A stretch of DNA of 64,000 nucleotides from Magnetococcales bacterium (GTDB lineage Bacteria; Pseudomonadota; Magnetococcia; Magnetococcales; JADFYX01), in assembly GCA_002753565.1 (NCBI GenBank), contig PEAM01000018.1, positions 1 to 64,000 on the forward strand, read 5' to 3'. The translations under genes and the position numbers were made by a program. Numbering within the stretch: the first letter of the stretch is position 1; the number at the start of each line of letters is the position of its first letter. Under the pieces are notes generated by a model that saw nothing but the letters and a program-made list of their open reading frames with translations, ran no database searches and was not told the DNA's origin. Below, one piece after another: positions 35,174 to 43,953 of the stretch.

Positions 35174-35530
35174 TCAGACCGAGGAAGCCTTGGCTTTGGC
35201 CATCAACGCGTCAGTTTCAGTTTTAAGCAGTGCTTCCAATTGTGTGCGGCTTTGGTCTAGAATAGCCATATTCTCTTTAGCTTGAGCCACAATGCTCTCA
35301 CCGATCTCATTCACAATCTTCAGCTGTGCAGCGGCTGCATCGGTGGGGTTCTTGATCTGAGCCAGCTCCTGCAGTTGGCGGCTGGAGTTGGAGATCAATC
35401 CCTCAACACCGCTGAGTTGTTGATTAACCAAGGATTGAACGGCATCATTGTTAATCTTTTGAAGATTACTGACGGTACTGAGAATCTGATTGCTGATTCC
35501 GTTAAACTGTTCGGCAAAATTGTTGGTCAT
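35174..35530 (-). CDS. Phasin family protein A (PHA granule-associated)
   Basis: The 118-residue protein is all-helical and amphipathic with the phasin_2 pattern. It starts NNFAEQFNGISNQILSTVSNLQKINNDAVQSLV, has RQLQELAQIKNPTDAAAAQ in the middle and a C-terminal LDQSRTQLEALLKTETDALMAKAK. It has no Cys or Trp. Phasins coat polyhydroxyalkanoate granules and control their number and size. ATG at 35530 is preceded by GGAG at 9 bases; an in-frame start 45 bases earlier would run through the operator. It has a paralogue at 43533-43892. Two TGC-N3-GCA sites lie upstream (35562-35589), consistent with control by a PhaR-like repressor. No PHA synthase is in the window. Confidence 0.82.
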   Translation of the reverse strand: MTNNFAEQFNGISNQILSTVSNLQKINNDAVQSLVNQQLSGVEGLISNSSRQLQELAQIKNPTDAAAAQLKIVNEIGESIVAQAKENMAILDQSRTQLEALLKTETDALMAKAKASSV

Positions 35531-35557
35531 TTCGATGTGCTCCAGTATTGAATAAGT

Positions 35558-35593
35558 TATGCTGCACTGCAGCAATTGTTGCGGTGCAGCATA
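35558..35593. promoter_or_regulatory. PhaR-like operator upstream of phasin A
   Basis: Perfect arms TATGCTGCAC and GTGCAGCATA flank the near-palindrome GCAGCAATTGTTGC (35569-35582). Within it are two TGC-N3-GCA units, CTGCACTGCAG (35562-35572) and TTGCGGTGCAG (35579-35589), 17 bases apart. The same core and spacing occur before phasin B. Known PhaR sites in PHA-producing proteobacteria are TGC/GCA-rich and of this type. Confidence 0.65.
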
Positions 35594-35744
35594 GAGCTAT
35601 CTTTAGCACGAGTCAACCTCTTTTTTCACTTAGGGATAAAAAAAACAAAAAAGGTCTCACCACGACTGCTGTTGACGATCTACCAATACCTATGGTTTCC
35701 TCTTGGCTTTGTGGACAAACGAAACAGAGTGGTCAGACGAAACA

Positions 35745-36134
35745 ATGGGAACAACCCGCCTATTCCTGGTTGCTGGAGCAATCAACGCCTTTCTTGCTGT
35801 TGGCTTGGGAGCGATCGGAAAACACACCGTTCGCAACCAGTTCGATGCCTATGCCTTCGAACTTTTTCAAACAGCTGGCTACTATCAGATGAGCCACGCT
35901 TTGGGGCTGATCTTAATTGGTACTCTTCTCCAATCATCCCCCACATCCCCTGCCTTGCGTTGGGCGGGATGGTTGATGTTGATTGGGGTTGTTCTATTTT
36001 CTGGCAGCCTCTACCTGTTGGCTGTCTCCTCCTTTACCCCTCTGGGTTGGTTGACCCCAATTGGTGGAACCACCTTGTTAGCCGCTTGGATTGTCCTTGC
36101 CTGGGGTAGCCTGAAGAGGGAGCATTCCCCATGA
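35745..36134 (+). CDS. DUF423 family membrane protein
   Basis: This 129-residue protein has four predicted membrane helices and the family features near the N-terminus (FLVAGAINAFLAVGLGAIGKH) and FELFQTAGYYQMSHALGLILIG. TPIGGTTLLAAWIVLAWGSL closes the last helix. The function is unknown; homologues such as YgdD are small inner-membrane proteins. ATG at 35745 gives the normal family start; a TTG at 35703 would add 14 residues. The stop overlaps yaaA by 4 bases (ATGA). It diverges from phasin A across the operator. Confidence 0.85.
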   Translation: MGTTRLFLVAGAINAFLAVGLGAIGKHTVRNQFDAYAFELFQTAGYYQMSHALGLILIGTLLQSSPTSPALRWAGWLMLIGVVLFSGSLYLLAVSSFTPLGWLTPIGGTTLLAAWIVLAWGSLKREHSP

Positions 36135-36904
36135 TTTTATCCTTGATCTCACCCGCCAAAAAACAGCTTCCCCCCCCCTCATCCACCAAGATTGGTCATC
36201 ACCCCCCTCGGTTTCCATCCCAAACCAAGGCATTGATGGATATTCTCTCGCCATTCGATGAAAAGCAGCTGATGGACCTGATGAAGATCAGCCCCAAGCT
36301 GGCTGAATTAAACGTGGAGAGAAACCAGCTTTTTTCGTTCCCCCATCTGCCCAGCAATAGCTGCCAAGCGGGTGTGGCGTTTCAGGGGGATACCTATGTG
36401 GGTTTGGATAGTGACTCTTTTACGGAGGAGGATTGGCAGTTTGCCCAGCAGCATCTGGCTATTCTATCCGGCCTTTACGGCCTGCTCGCCCCCCTGGATT
36501 TGGTTCAACCCCACCGCCTGGAGATGGGCACCCGGTTAAATAACGCCCATGGTAAGAGTCTCTACCCTTTTTGGGGAGAGGTCGTCACTCAAGAGATCAA
36601 TACCCTACTGGATAACGACCCCAACCATTGGGTGGTCAATCTGGCTTCGCAGGAGTATTTCAAGGTGGTTTTGACCGCTAAACTCCGCCCCCAGCTTCTC
36701 ACCCCGGTTTTTAAGGATAACCGAGGGGGAAAGCTGAAGGTTATTGGAATCAAGGCTAAAAAAGCGCGGGGGAAAATGGCCCGTTTTATCATTCAAAACC
36801 GACTCACCTCCCCAGACTCTCTTCAATCCTTTGCTGAGGATGGCTACCGCTTTAACCCCACGCTCTCTAACGAAAGAGAGTGGGTCTATGTCTGTGATGA
36901 CTGA
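36131..36904 (+). CDS. yaaA: YaaA (DUF328) peroxide-stress protein
   Basis: The 257-residue protein matches YaaA end to end: the start LISPAKKQ, then LMKISPKLAELNVERNQ, AFQGDTYVGLDSDSF, ILSGLYGLLAPLDLVQPHRLEMGTRL and a C-terminal IGIKAKKARGKMARFII. In E. coli YaaA is induced by OxyR and lowers free intracellular iron during H2O2 stress; it binds DNA. This role would suit an iron-accumulating cell. It is translationally coupled to the DUF423 gene and converges on lpd. Confidence 0.92.
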   Translation: MILSLISPAKKQLPPPSSTKIGHHPPRFPSQTKALMDILSPFDEKQLMDLMKISPKLAELNVERNQLFSFPHLPSNSCQAGVAFQGDTYVGLDSDSFTEEDWQFAQQHLAILSGLYGLLAPLDLVQPHRLEMGTRLNNAHGKSLYPFWGEVVTQEINTLLDNDPNHWVVNLASQEYFKVVLTAKLRPQLLTPVFKDNRGGKLKVIGIKAKKARGKMARFIIQNRLTSPDSLQSFAEDGYRFNPTLSNEREWVYVCDD

Positions 36905-37001
36905 CTATAGACAGGAAAAACCATTGCCAGTTAAAACCAAATTTGGACAATGGTTAAAGGCAACGTCAAAGGCTTAGGAGCTTGAGCGCTGCCCAAACCC
37001 G

Positions 37002-37036
37002 CTGGGAAGGCATCCATGCCTTCCCAGACCCATCCG
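37002..37036. repeat. Dispersed palindromic element, copy 2, with 12-base perfect hairpin
   Basis: CTGGGAAGGCAT (37002-37013) pairs perfectly with 37016-37027 over a CC loop. Bases 37007-37036 match the reverse complement of 6894-6923 at 28 of 30 positions. Like copy 1, it lies between convergent gene ends (yaaA and lpd). The flanking sequences differ, so the unit is about 30 bases. Confidence 0.7.
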
Positions 37037-37091
37037 ATAGGTTTTGCATAGATTTGGGCTTGGAATTTCTCTATCCTCAATAGAGGGAAAA

Positions 37092-38501
37092 TTACATGTG
37101 GATAGCCCGCTTATCCACCGCCAAAGCGGCCTCTTTAACCGCTTCACCCAGACTGGGGTGAGAGTGGCAGGTGCGGGCGATATCTTCAGCAGAGATGTCT
37201 GACTCCATGGCTAGAACAATTTCTGCCAGAAGATCTCCGGCGTTGGGGCCAATAAGGTGGGCGCCCAAAATTTGATCGGTCTCTTTATGGGCTAGGATTT
37301 TTACAAAACCATCGCTCTCGCCAATAGCCCTTGCCCGTGCGTTAGCCCCGAAGGGAAACTTACCTACGTTGTAAGGTATACCGGCCTCTTTAAGGCTCTC
37401 CTCACTACGACCCACCGAAGCGATCTCTGGGTGGGTATAAACAACCCCCGGAATGGTCTTATAGTTCACATGGCCCGACTGGCCTGCCAGCGTTTCCGCA
37501 ACACAGACCCCCTCCTCTTCAGCCTTATGAGCCAGCATCATGCCGCCAATCACATCGCCAATGGCATAAATGCCGGGAACACTGGTCTGAAAATGACCAT
37601 CCACAGTGATGAATCCCTTCTCATCCATCTGGACACCTACCTGCTCCAACCCCAGATTTTCGGTGAAGGGTCGACGTCCCACAGCCACTAAAACCACATC
37701 CGCCGGGAGAATCTCCTTCTTGCCGTCTGAAACCGACTCCACCGAGAGCATGACACTGTTGTTGTTCATCACCGCTGCACCCGTGACTTTGGTACCCAAC
37801 AAGAAGGTCAACCCCTGTTTAGCCAAAATCATTTTGGAGCGCTTGCGGATCTCTCCATCCATACCGGGAAGAATGGCATCCAGATACTCGACAACAGTCA
37901 CCTGTGCGCCCAATCGACGCCACACCGAACCCAACTCCAGACCGATGACTCCAGCTCCGATCACCACCATCTTTTTAGGCACAGCCGCCAACGCCAAGGC
38001 GCCGGTGGAGGAGACAACATGCTTTTCATCTATTGTTATGCCAGGAAGAGAGGCCGCTTCGGAGCCGGTGGCAATTAAAATGTTCTCCGTCGTCAAGGTG
38101 GTCGTAGTCCCCTCTTCCGAGGTAACCTCTACCGTATCAGAAGCCGTAATGGTACCGGAGCCGACCAGATGGTCTACCTTGTTTTTTTTGAATAGGAACG
38201 CGATCCCCTGGGTCAACCCTTCCACCACCTCATCCTTGCGTTTCATCATGGTGTCCAGATCGGCGGAGACCCGCCCAGTCTTCACCCCATGAACCGCCAT
38301 CTCATGCTTGGCTGCCTCCAGATGGTGAGATGACTGCAGTAGTGCCTTACTGGGAATACAGCCCACATTCAGGCAGGTACCCCCCAGTGTGGACCGCTTA
38401 TCCACACAGGCCACCTTCTGGCCAAGTTGGGCTGCTCGAATAGCCGCTACATAGCCGCCAGGACCACCACCGATAACGACCAGATCATAGATATCACTCA
38501 T
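37092..38501 (-). CDS. lpdA: Dihydrolipoyl dehydrogenase (E3)
   Basis: The 469-residue protein has the FAD motif VVIGGGPGGYVAAIRAAQLG and the redox disulfide GGTCLNVGCIPSK. The NAD motif is VVIGAGVIGLELGSVWRRLG. GIYAIGDV follows, and the dimer-interface catalytic pair is HSHPSLGE near the C-terminus. It reoxidises the lipoyl groups of the 2-oxoglutarate complex and probably of other lipoyl enzymes. ATG at 38501 gives the normal family start. It is the third gene of sucA-sucB-lpd, 32 bases after sucB. Confidence 0.95.
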   Translation of the reverse strand: MSDIYDLVVIGGGPGGYVAAIRAAQLGQKVACVDKRSTLGGTCLNVGCIPSKALLQSSHHLEAAKHEMAVHGVKTGRVSADLDTMMKRKDEVVEGLTQGIAFLFKKNKVDHLVGSGTITASDTVEVTSEEGTTTTLTTENILIATGSEAASLPGITIDEKHVVSSTGALALAAVPKKMVVIGAGVIGLELGSVWRRLGAQVTVVEYLDAILPGMDGEIRKRSKMILAKQGLTFLLGTKVTGAAVMNNNSVMLSVESVSDGKKEILPADVVLVAVGRRPFTENLGLEQVGVQMDEKGFITVDGHFQTSVPGIYAIGDVIGGMMLAHKAEEEGVCVAETLAGQSGHVNYKTIPGVVYTHPEIASVGRSEESLKEAGIPYNVGKFPFGANARARAIGESDGFVKILAHKETDQILGAHLIGPNAGDLLAEIVLAMESDISAEDIARTCHSHPSLGEAVKEAALAVDKRAIHM

Positions 38502-38533
38502 TGAACAGAATTCCTTGTCACACTCAATTGATT

Positions 38534-39868
38534 TTAGGCGCCCAGCATAATACGGGTTGGATCTTCGATACACTCCTTGACCCGAACCAAAAAGGAGACC
38601 GCCTCTTTACCATCAATGATCCGGTGATCATAGGAGAGAGCCAGATACATCATGGGCCGTGCCGCAATGGTACCATCGGGCATCACCATGGCCCGTTGTT
38701 GAATTTTGTGCATACCCAAAATAGCGGATTGGGGGGTGTTGAGAATCGGGGTAGAGAGGAGAGAGCCGAAAATACCGCCATTGGTGATGGTAAACGTGCC
38801 TCCCTGCAGATCATCCAGGCCCAGCTTACCCTCTCTGGCCCGACGTCCCAGGTCGTTGATGCTCCCCTCAATTTGTGCCAGAGAGAGCTTATCGGCATCC
38901 CGAACCATGGGAACCACCAATCCCTGCTCGGTACCAACGGCAACACCGATATCGTAGTAGTTTTTATAGACCATCTCATCCCCTTGAATCTCAGCATTAA
39001 CCGCCGGATAGCTCTGAAGAGCCGAGACGCAGGCCTTGGTAAAAAAGGACATGAAGCCCAGACGGATACCGTGGAGTTTTTCAAAGCTCCCCTGGTACTG
39101 TTTGCGCAGAGCCATGACGGCGGTCATATCCACCTCGTTGAAGGTAGTCAACATGGCCGCAGTATTCTGGGCCTCTTTTAACCGCTCGGCAATTCGCTTG
39201 CGCAGACGACTCATCCGAACCCGCTCTTCCCGTGGGCCTTCGACACCCGGCGGAAATTGAGCACCCAGGGAGAGAGCCGGTTTCGAGGCCGGTGTTGGAG
39301 CTGGGGCTGAAGCCGCTGCCGGTTTGGGGGCTGCTGGTGGCGGTGGAGCGGCGGGTGCCTGGGTTGGGGCCGGGGCGGCTGGGGCCGAAGCTGGAGTTGC
39401 ATGGGACTTCAGGTAGTTCAATACATCTACCTTGGTCAACCGTCCCTTGGCTCCGGTCGGGACAATAGCCGTGGCGTCCAGATTGTTCTCTTCCAGCAGC
39501 TTACGCACCACGGGGGAGAGTAGCGGTGTCTCTGCAGAGGCTGAAGCTACTTGAGAAGAGGAGGCCGAAGCCGAATCCACTTGAGAAGAGGAGGCCGAAA
39601 CCGTCTCGGACTTGGAAGCCGTCGCACCTGCCCCTTCTGTAACCAGAGCCAAAACCGCACCCACCTCAACATCCATCCCTTCCGATGCCACAATCTGGGT
39701 CAGCTTACCCGCTACCGGAGAGGGTACTTCAACAGCAACCTTATCCGTTTCCAGTTCGACCAGAAGTTCATCCACCGCGACCGATTCACCCACACCTTTA
39801 AGCCATTTGATAACGGTTGCTTCGGTAATCGATTCGCCTAGAGTGGGAACCTTAATTTCAGTTGCCAT
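38534..39868 (-). CDS. sucB: Dihydrolipoamide succinyltransferase (E2 of 2-oxoglutarate dehydrogenase)
   Basis: The 444-residue protein has an N-terminal lipoyl domain with lipoylated Lys in [11 protein letters not shown] (about residue 43). A peripheral-subunit-binding domain follows ([34 protein letters not shown]). An Ala/Pro-rich linker leads to the catalytic core, with [17 protein letters not shown] at its start and the active-site His-Asp SYDHRIIDG near the end. It transfers succinyl groups to CoA. A duplicated Ser/Ala stretch ([10 protein letters not shown] and its neighbour) lies between the lipoyl and binding domains. It sits between sucA and lpd. Confidence 0.96.
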   Translation of the reverse strand: MATEIKVPTLGESITEATVIKWLKGVGESVAVDELLVELETDKVAVEVPSPVAGKLTQIVASEGMDVEVGAVLALVTEGAGATASKSETVSASSSQVDSASASSSQVASASAETPLLSPVVRKLLEENNLDATAIVPTGAKGRLTKVDVLNYLKSHATPASAPAAPAPTQAPAAPPPPAAPKPAAASAPAPTPASKPALSLGAQFPPGVEGPREERVRMSRLRKRIAERLKEAQNTAAMLTTFNEVDMTAVMALRKQYQGSFEKLHGIRLGFMSFFTKACVSALQSYPAVNAEIQGDEMVYKNYYDIGVAVGTEQGLVVPMVRDADKLSLAQIEGSINDLGRRAREGKLGLDDLQGGTFTITNGGIFGSLLSTPILNTPQSAILGMHKIQQRAMVMPDGTIAARPMMYLALSYDHRIIDGKEAVSFLVRVKECIEDPTRIMLGA

Positions 39869-39951
39869 AATATCCTCGATGTCACTATTGGTAACAATTA
39901 ATAATCAGTATTCAAACGACCTCAATGAGAGCAGGCCAAACAATCCTTAAC

Positions 39952-42885
39952 CTATTTTTTCAAGACAGCCATGGGCGTCAGGCGAGAAAAAGGTCGAACC
40001 AGATCCTCGCTCTTTCCCGTCAAAGCCTGTTCAACCAACTGTTTCTGCTCGGCAGCATGTACCGAAGCCAGTCCAGTGGCTGGAGAGGCAGAAGCTTTGC
40101 GTCCAGCATAGTGGGGCCGTAGTTGCTTCTTGTTACCCATATCTTCGAGAATAAACTCCAACCGGGGATAGATAAAGCTCCAGGCCCCCATGTTGGCCGG
40201 CTCTTCCTGACACCAATATAACTCGGCATTTTTATAACGGCGAACAATCTCGTAAACCGTATTCCGGGGCCAGGGATAGAGCTGCTCGATTCGAACCAGC
40301 GCCACATGATCAATCTTTTGCTCACGCCGTGCCATAAGAAGATCGTAGTAGACCTTACCAGTACACAGAACCACCCGCTTCACCTTTTTGTCTGAAACCA
40401 GATCATCCACCTCACCAATGACCCGCTTCAGAGTAGTGTCTTCAGTAAAATCATCCAGCTTGGAGACACAGAGTTTGTGGCGCAACAGGGATTTGGGAGT
40501 AAAAATAACCAAAGGTTTGCGAAAGTTACGACTTAACTGTCGACGCAACGCATGAAAATAGTTGGCCGGCGTGGTCAAGTTGCAAATCTGCATGTTATCC
40601 TCGGCACACAACTGCAGAAAACGCTCCGGACGGGCAGAAGAGTGTTCTGGCCCCTGGCCTTCATAACCATGGGGAAGTAACAACACCAAGCCGTTAAGCC
40701 GAAGCCACTTGGACTCACCAGAACTTAAGAATTGATCAATGATCATCTGGGCGCCATTGACAAAATCGCCAAACTGGGCCTCCCACATGGTCAAACAGTG
40801 AGGGTCCGCCGACGCTACGCCATACTCAAACCCCATAACCGAAGCCTCAGCCAGGGGGCTGTCCACCACTTCATAGGTTCCTTGGGCGGGACGAATGTTG
40901 TTTAACGGTCGATATTTGGCCTCGGTTATTTGATCCACCAGTACCGAGTGCCGCTGAGAAAAAGTTCCCCGTCCGCAATCCTGGCCCGATAGCCGAACCG
41001 AATCACCATCTTGAAGAATCGTTCCAAAAGCCAACGCTTCACCGGTTGCCCAGTCAATATTTTCGCCGGTTTCAAACATTTTCGCCTTGTTCTTGAGCAG
41101 GCGAACAATTTTTCTATTGAGGTTGAACCTGTTCGGAGGGGTAGAGAGGGCTCTGCCCACCTCGAGAAGATCCTCTTTATAGGCACCGGTATCAAACTCC
41201 CGCGTGCTCTCTTCTTCGCCGGAAAGCTGAACCAACCCTTCCCATTTACCCTCCAGCCAGTCTGCCCGGTCCGGCTTGTAGGCAGGAGCCTCTTTGAAGG
41301 CCTGTTCCAACTCTTTGGAAAACCGTTTGACCATCTTGTCCGGGGTGTTTGCATCTATTACCCCCTCGTCAACCAACCGCTTGGCATAGATTTCACGGGT
41401 GGTGGGGTGGTTGGCAATGGTTCGGTACATAATCGGCTGGGTAAAAGCCGGTTCATCCCCTTCATTGTGACCATGACGACGATAGCAGAACATATCGATC
41501 ACCACATCCTGACCAAACTCCTGCCGGAACTCCATGGCAATACGGGCAACGTGGACCACCGCTTCCGGGTCATCTCCATTGACATGAAAGATGGGCGCCT
41601 GAATCACTTTAGCCACGTCAGAGGGATAGGGAGACGAACGAGAACTGGAGGGGTTGGTGGTAAAACCAATCTGATTATTGACGATAATGTGGATGGTTCC
41701 CCCGGTTTTGTACCCCTTGAGACCAGAGAGAGCCAAACTCTCTGGAACAATACCCTGCCCCGGAAAAGCGGCATCACCGTGGAGAAGAATCCCCATAACC
41801 TTACGACGGTCCCAATCTTCCATCAACGCCTGCCTGGCCCGCACCTTACCCAGCACCACCGGATTGACAATCTCCAGGTGAGAGGGGTTGGGATTCAGGG
41901 AGAGGTGGATGGTGTTGCCGTCAAACTCTCTGTCGGACGAGGTGCCAAGGTGGTAGCGAACATCCCCCGACCCCTGGACATCATCCGGGTTGGAGGAGCC
42001 ACCCTGAAACTCGGAAAAAATGGCTTTGAAGGGTTTGCGCATCACGTTGGCCAGCACATTGAGCCGGCCCCGATGGGCCATACCCAACACACACTCTTGA
42101 ACCCCTAACTGCCCACCTCGCTTAAGAATCTGCTCCAAAGCCGGAATCAGGGACTCCCCACCATCCAGGCCAAAACGTTTGGCACCGGTATATTTTATCT
42201 GCAGAAACTTTTCAAAACCCTCTGCCTGGGTCAGCCGTTCCAGAATCGCCTCTTTACCCCGCGCACTGAATTGGGTCTCGTTGGTAACCCCTTCAATACG
42301 ACGTTGAATCCAGGACTTCTGGTCTGGCTCCTGAATATGCATGAACTCCACCCCAATATTGTGGCAATAGGTGGCGTTCAGCACCTTCATGATCTCGTTT
42401 AAGGTGGCATGCTCCAACCCCAAAACATAATCAATGAAAATTGGCCGATCCATATCCGCTGCCGTAAACCCATAAGCCTTCGGGTCCAGCTCTGGATGGT
42501 TCCCCTTACCCTCAATGCCCAATGGATCGAAGTTGGCATTGAGGTGTCCCCGGACCCGATAGGTTCGAATCAACATCAAGGCCCGGATGGAGTCCAGGGT
42601 GGCCTGTTGCAGCCGTTGCGGATCTTTCCAGGCACACTCACTCTCACCATCGGCAAAGCCAATATCATCCTTGGCGGCTGTTTTTCCGATGATCCCCTGC
42701 TCCTCTTGGGACCAGCTCGCCCCTTTGAGTTCATGGAGAATATTGGCCTCATCACTCTCCAGGTTGGCAAAAAACTCAGCCCAGGATACCTCGATAGATC
42801 GGGGGTCGTCCTGATATCGGGCGTAGAGCTCCGAAACATACATTCCATTGGTTCCGTTAAGAAACGAATCCATCTCAGCAGACAT
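39952..42885 (-). CDS. sucA: 2-oxoglutarate dehydrogenase E1 component
   Basis: The 977-residue protein is full length for SucA. The N-terminal E2-binding segment contains YVSELYARYQDDPRSIEVSWAEFF. Core motifs include YVLGLEHATLNEIM, GMAHRGRLNVLANV, and the thiamine diphosphate motif GDAAFPGQG continued by NNQIGFTT. HSSARPERFLQLCAEDNM and QEEPANMGAWSF mark the C-terminal part. It decarboxylates 2-oxoglutarate in the TCA cycle, so this organism has a classical oxidative branch at this step. It is the first gene of sucA-sucB-lpd. AAGGTGAG lies just before the ATG. Confidence 0.97.
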   Translation of the reverse strand: MSAEMDSFLNGTNGMYVSELYARYQDDPRSIEVSWAEFFANLESDEANILHELKGASWSQEEQGIIGKTAAKDDIGFADGESECAWKDPQRLQQATLDSIRALMLIRTYRVRGHLNANFDPLGIEGKGNHPELDPKAYGFTAADMDRPIFIDYVLGLEHATLNEIMKVLNATYCHNIGVEFMHIQEPDQKSWIQRRIEGVTNETQFSARGKEAILERLTQAEGFEKFLQIKYTGAKRFGLDGGESLIPALEQILKRGGQLGVQECVLGMAHRGRLNVLANVMRKPFKAIFSEFQGGSSNPDDVQGSGDVRYHLGTSSDREFDGNTIHLSLNPNPSHLEIVNPVVLGKVRARQALMEDWDRRKVMGILLHGDAAFPGQGIVPESLALSGLKGYKTGGTIHIIVNNQIGFTTNPSSSRSSPYPSDVAKVIQAPIFHVNGDDPEAVVHVARIAMEFRQEFGQDVVIDMFCYRRHGHNEGDEPAFTQPIMYRTIANHPTTREIYAKRLVDEGVIDANTPDKMVKRFSKELEQAFKEAPAYKPDRADWLEGKWEGLVQLSGEEESTREFDTGAYKEDLLEVGRALSTPPNRFNLNRKIVRLLKNKAKMFETGENIDWATGEALAFGTILQDGDSVRLSGQDCGRGTFSQRHSVLVDQITEAKYRPLNNIRPAQGTYEVVDSPLAEASVMGFEYGVASADPHCLTMWEAQFGDFVNGAQMIIDQFLSSGESKWLRLNGLVLLLPHGYEGQGPEHSSARPERFLQLCAEDNMQICNLTTPANYFHALRRQLSRNFRKPLVIFTPKSLLRHKLCVSKLDDFTEDTTLKRVIGEVDDLVSDKKVKRVVLCTGKVYYDLLMARREQKIDHVALVRIEQLYPWPRNTVYEIVRRYKNAELYWCQEEPANMGAWSFIYPRLEFILEDMGNKKQLRPHYAGRKASASPATGLASVHAAEQKQLVEQALTGKSEDLVRPFSRLTPMAVLKK

Positions 42886-43258
42886 ATCTCACCTTGGCTC
42901 CCTAAAGCCTCTATAGCACAAGCCGCTTAGGACACAACGGCCCTCTTCTTGCGCAGACAACCGTCCTAAACATAAAAAAAATTTTGCCGTACAAATTAAT
43001 TCTTATCCTGGGATAAGTTCATTAAATCAGCACCATATTTCCTTAAACCATGGTGAATAGGAAAGTCAACGCTTTATCTTTGTGTAGAACTTTATCAGTA
43101 TACGCTAATTATCTAGGTAAAAGGGGGGTAGGTCGGGGTGGAAAAGAGCATCAGGCCAAGTAAGGAAAGCGATGGTCTGGCAACGGTAAGAGGGTGAAAA
43201 ACAAAAAAAACGTTAAAAATGGGAACAGGGCAAAAAAAGCAGAGACCAGCCTCTGCTT
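42886..43258. other. Upstream region of the suc operon
   Basis: The 373-base region holds the suc promoter and has two notable repeats. CTTATCC-TG-GGATAAG (43002-43017) is a perfect-armed palindrome 117 bases before sucA, a candidate operator. TTAGGAC (42927-42933) and GTCCTAA (42963-42969) are the arms of a hairpin in the 5' leader. The left half of the suc leader is GC-rich and the 43020-43110 part is AT-rich. I see no gene. Confidence 0.45.
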
Positions 43259-43360
43259 TCAGGCCAGTAGCAGCGAGACCATTTCGTGGAGGGCAAACAG
43301 AGCCAGTAGGGATACGGCTCCCAATTCGAGAACAATCGCTATTTTAAGAAAAGAGATCAT
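43259..43360 (-). CDS. 33-residue membrane micropeptide B, phasin-linked
   Basis: The peptide begins MISFLKIAIVLELGAVS and ends HEMVSLLLA. It is the paralogue of micropeptide A (34934-35035), of identical length. Shared residues include MISF, Lys6, Ala8-Ile9, LELG at 11-14, ALFAL at 20-24 and Glu26. GAG lies 11 bases before the ATG, a weak ribosome site. It follows phasin B by 172 bases on the same strand, the same arrangement as copy A (138 bases). Synonymous differences outnumber replacements in the LELG and ALFAL segments, which supports coding constraint. Confidence 0.7.
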   Translation of the reverse strand: MISFLKIAIVLELGAVSLLALFALHEMVSLLLA

Positions 43361-43446
43361 TGTTATCGCTCAATAGTTAGGGTGAAACAGTTACCAACTA
43401 TGACCAAACATCAACCATTCAGTTCCCAAAAAGGTAAAAAAACCAA

Positions 43447-43505
43447 TAGCAGGGTCGGGCATCTTGGCACGAAACGCGACAAAACACCCTGTTAAAACCC
43501 TGCTA
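43447..43505 (-). other. Conserved hairpin between phasin B and micropeptide B
   Basis: TAGCAGGG (43447-43454) pairs with CCCTGCTA (43498-43505); the stem extends to 10 pairs with ATAGCAGGGT (43446-43455) and ACCCTGCTAT (43497-43506). Copy A has TAACAGGG/CCCTGTTA at the same place relative to its phasin, with almost equal loop length (about 43 versus 44 bases). The changed base pair is compensatory. Confidence 0.55.
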
Positions 43506-43532
43506 TCTCTCAATCCTCTTCAGTAAGGGGGG

Positions 43533-43892
43533 TCAAATCGTGGTTTGACTGGCTTTTCTGACCAAGGATTTCATTTCACTCTTATACAGATAGTCCAACT
43601 GGTCCCGACTCTCGTCTAGAATGGCGAGGCTACCCTTGGTTTGGGCCAGGGCATTTTCACCCATCTCGTTAAAAATTCGAACCTGAGTTGCTATGACCTC
43701 TTGGGTAGTTGGAGATTGCGCCAACTCCATCAAGTGACGGCTGGAGTTGACCACGAAATCTTCAATGCCATGAATCTGCTGGCTGACCAGGGACTCAACT
43801 GTCTGGCTGCTGATTTTTTGCATGTTATTGAGTGCTTTTAAATATTGGCTGCTCATTCCAGAAAAGGTTTCCATATAGTTATGATGATTCAT
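43533..43892 (-). CDS. Phasin family protein B (PHA granule-associated)
   Basis: The 119-residue protein is a paralogue of phasin A. The shared pattern is (L)NNMQKI---(T)VESLVSQQ--GIE-(F)-(V)NSSR-L-ELAQ in the first half and IFNEMGENALAQTKGSLAILDESRDQLDYL in the second. It is helical and amphipathic throughout. ATG at 43892 is chosen because GGAG lies 6 bases upstream; a longer frame runs on upstream through the operator and is not credible. The gene diverges from selO. Two TGC-N3-GCA sites lie upstream at 43925-43952 with the same 17-base spacing as in copy A, so both phasins are probably co-regulated. Confidence 0.82.
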   Translation of the reverse strand: MNHHNYMETFSGMSSQYLKALNNMQKISSQTVESLVSQQIHGIEDFVVNSSRHLMELAQSPTTQEVIATQVRIFNEMGENALAQTKGSLAILDESRDQLDYLYKSEMKSLVRKASQTTI

Positions 43893-43923
43893 TGTTGGCT
43901 CCAGCATGGGGATAAAAAATGAC

Positions 43924-43953
43924 ATTGCACCGCAGCAATTGTTGCAGTGCAAT
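43924..43953. promoter_or_regulatory. PhaR-like operator upstream of phasin B
   Basis: ATTGCAC and GTGCAAT flank GCAGCAATTGTTGC (43932-43945), identical to the 14-base core before phasin A. The two TGC-N3-GCA units are TTGCACCGCAG (43925-43935) and TTGCAGTGCAA (43942-43952), 17 bases apart. It lies 32 bases before the phasin ATG and 150 bases before selO, so it could affect both. Confidence 0.65.

Noticed and set aside
41011-42108. 365-residue plus-strand frame across sucA
   Set aside because: It is antisense to the conserved E1 core and shows no recognisable domain.
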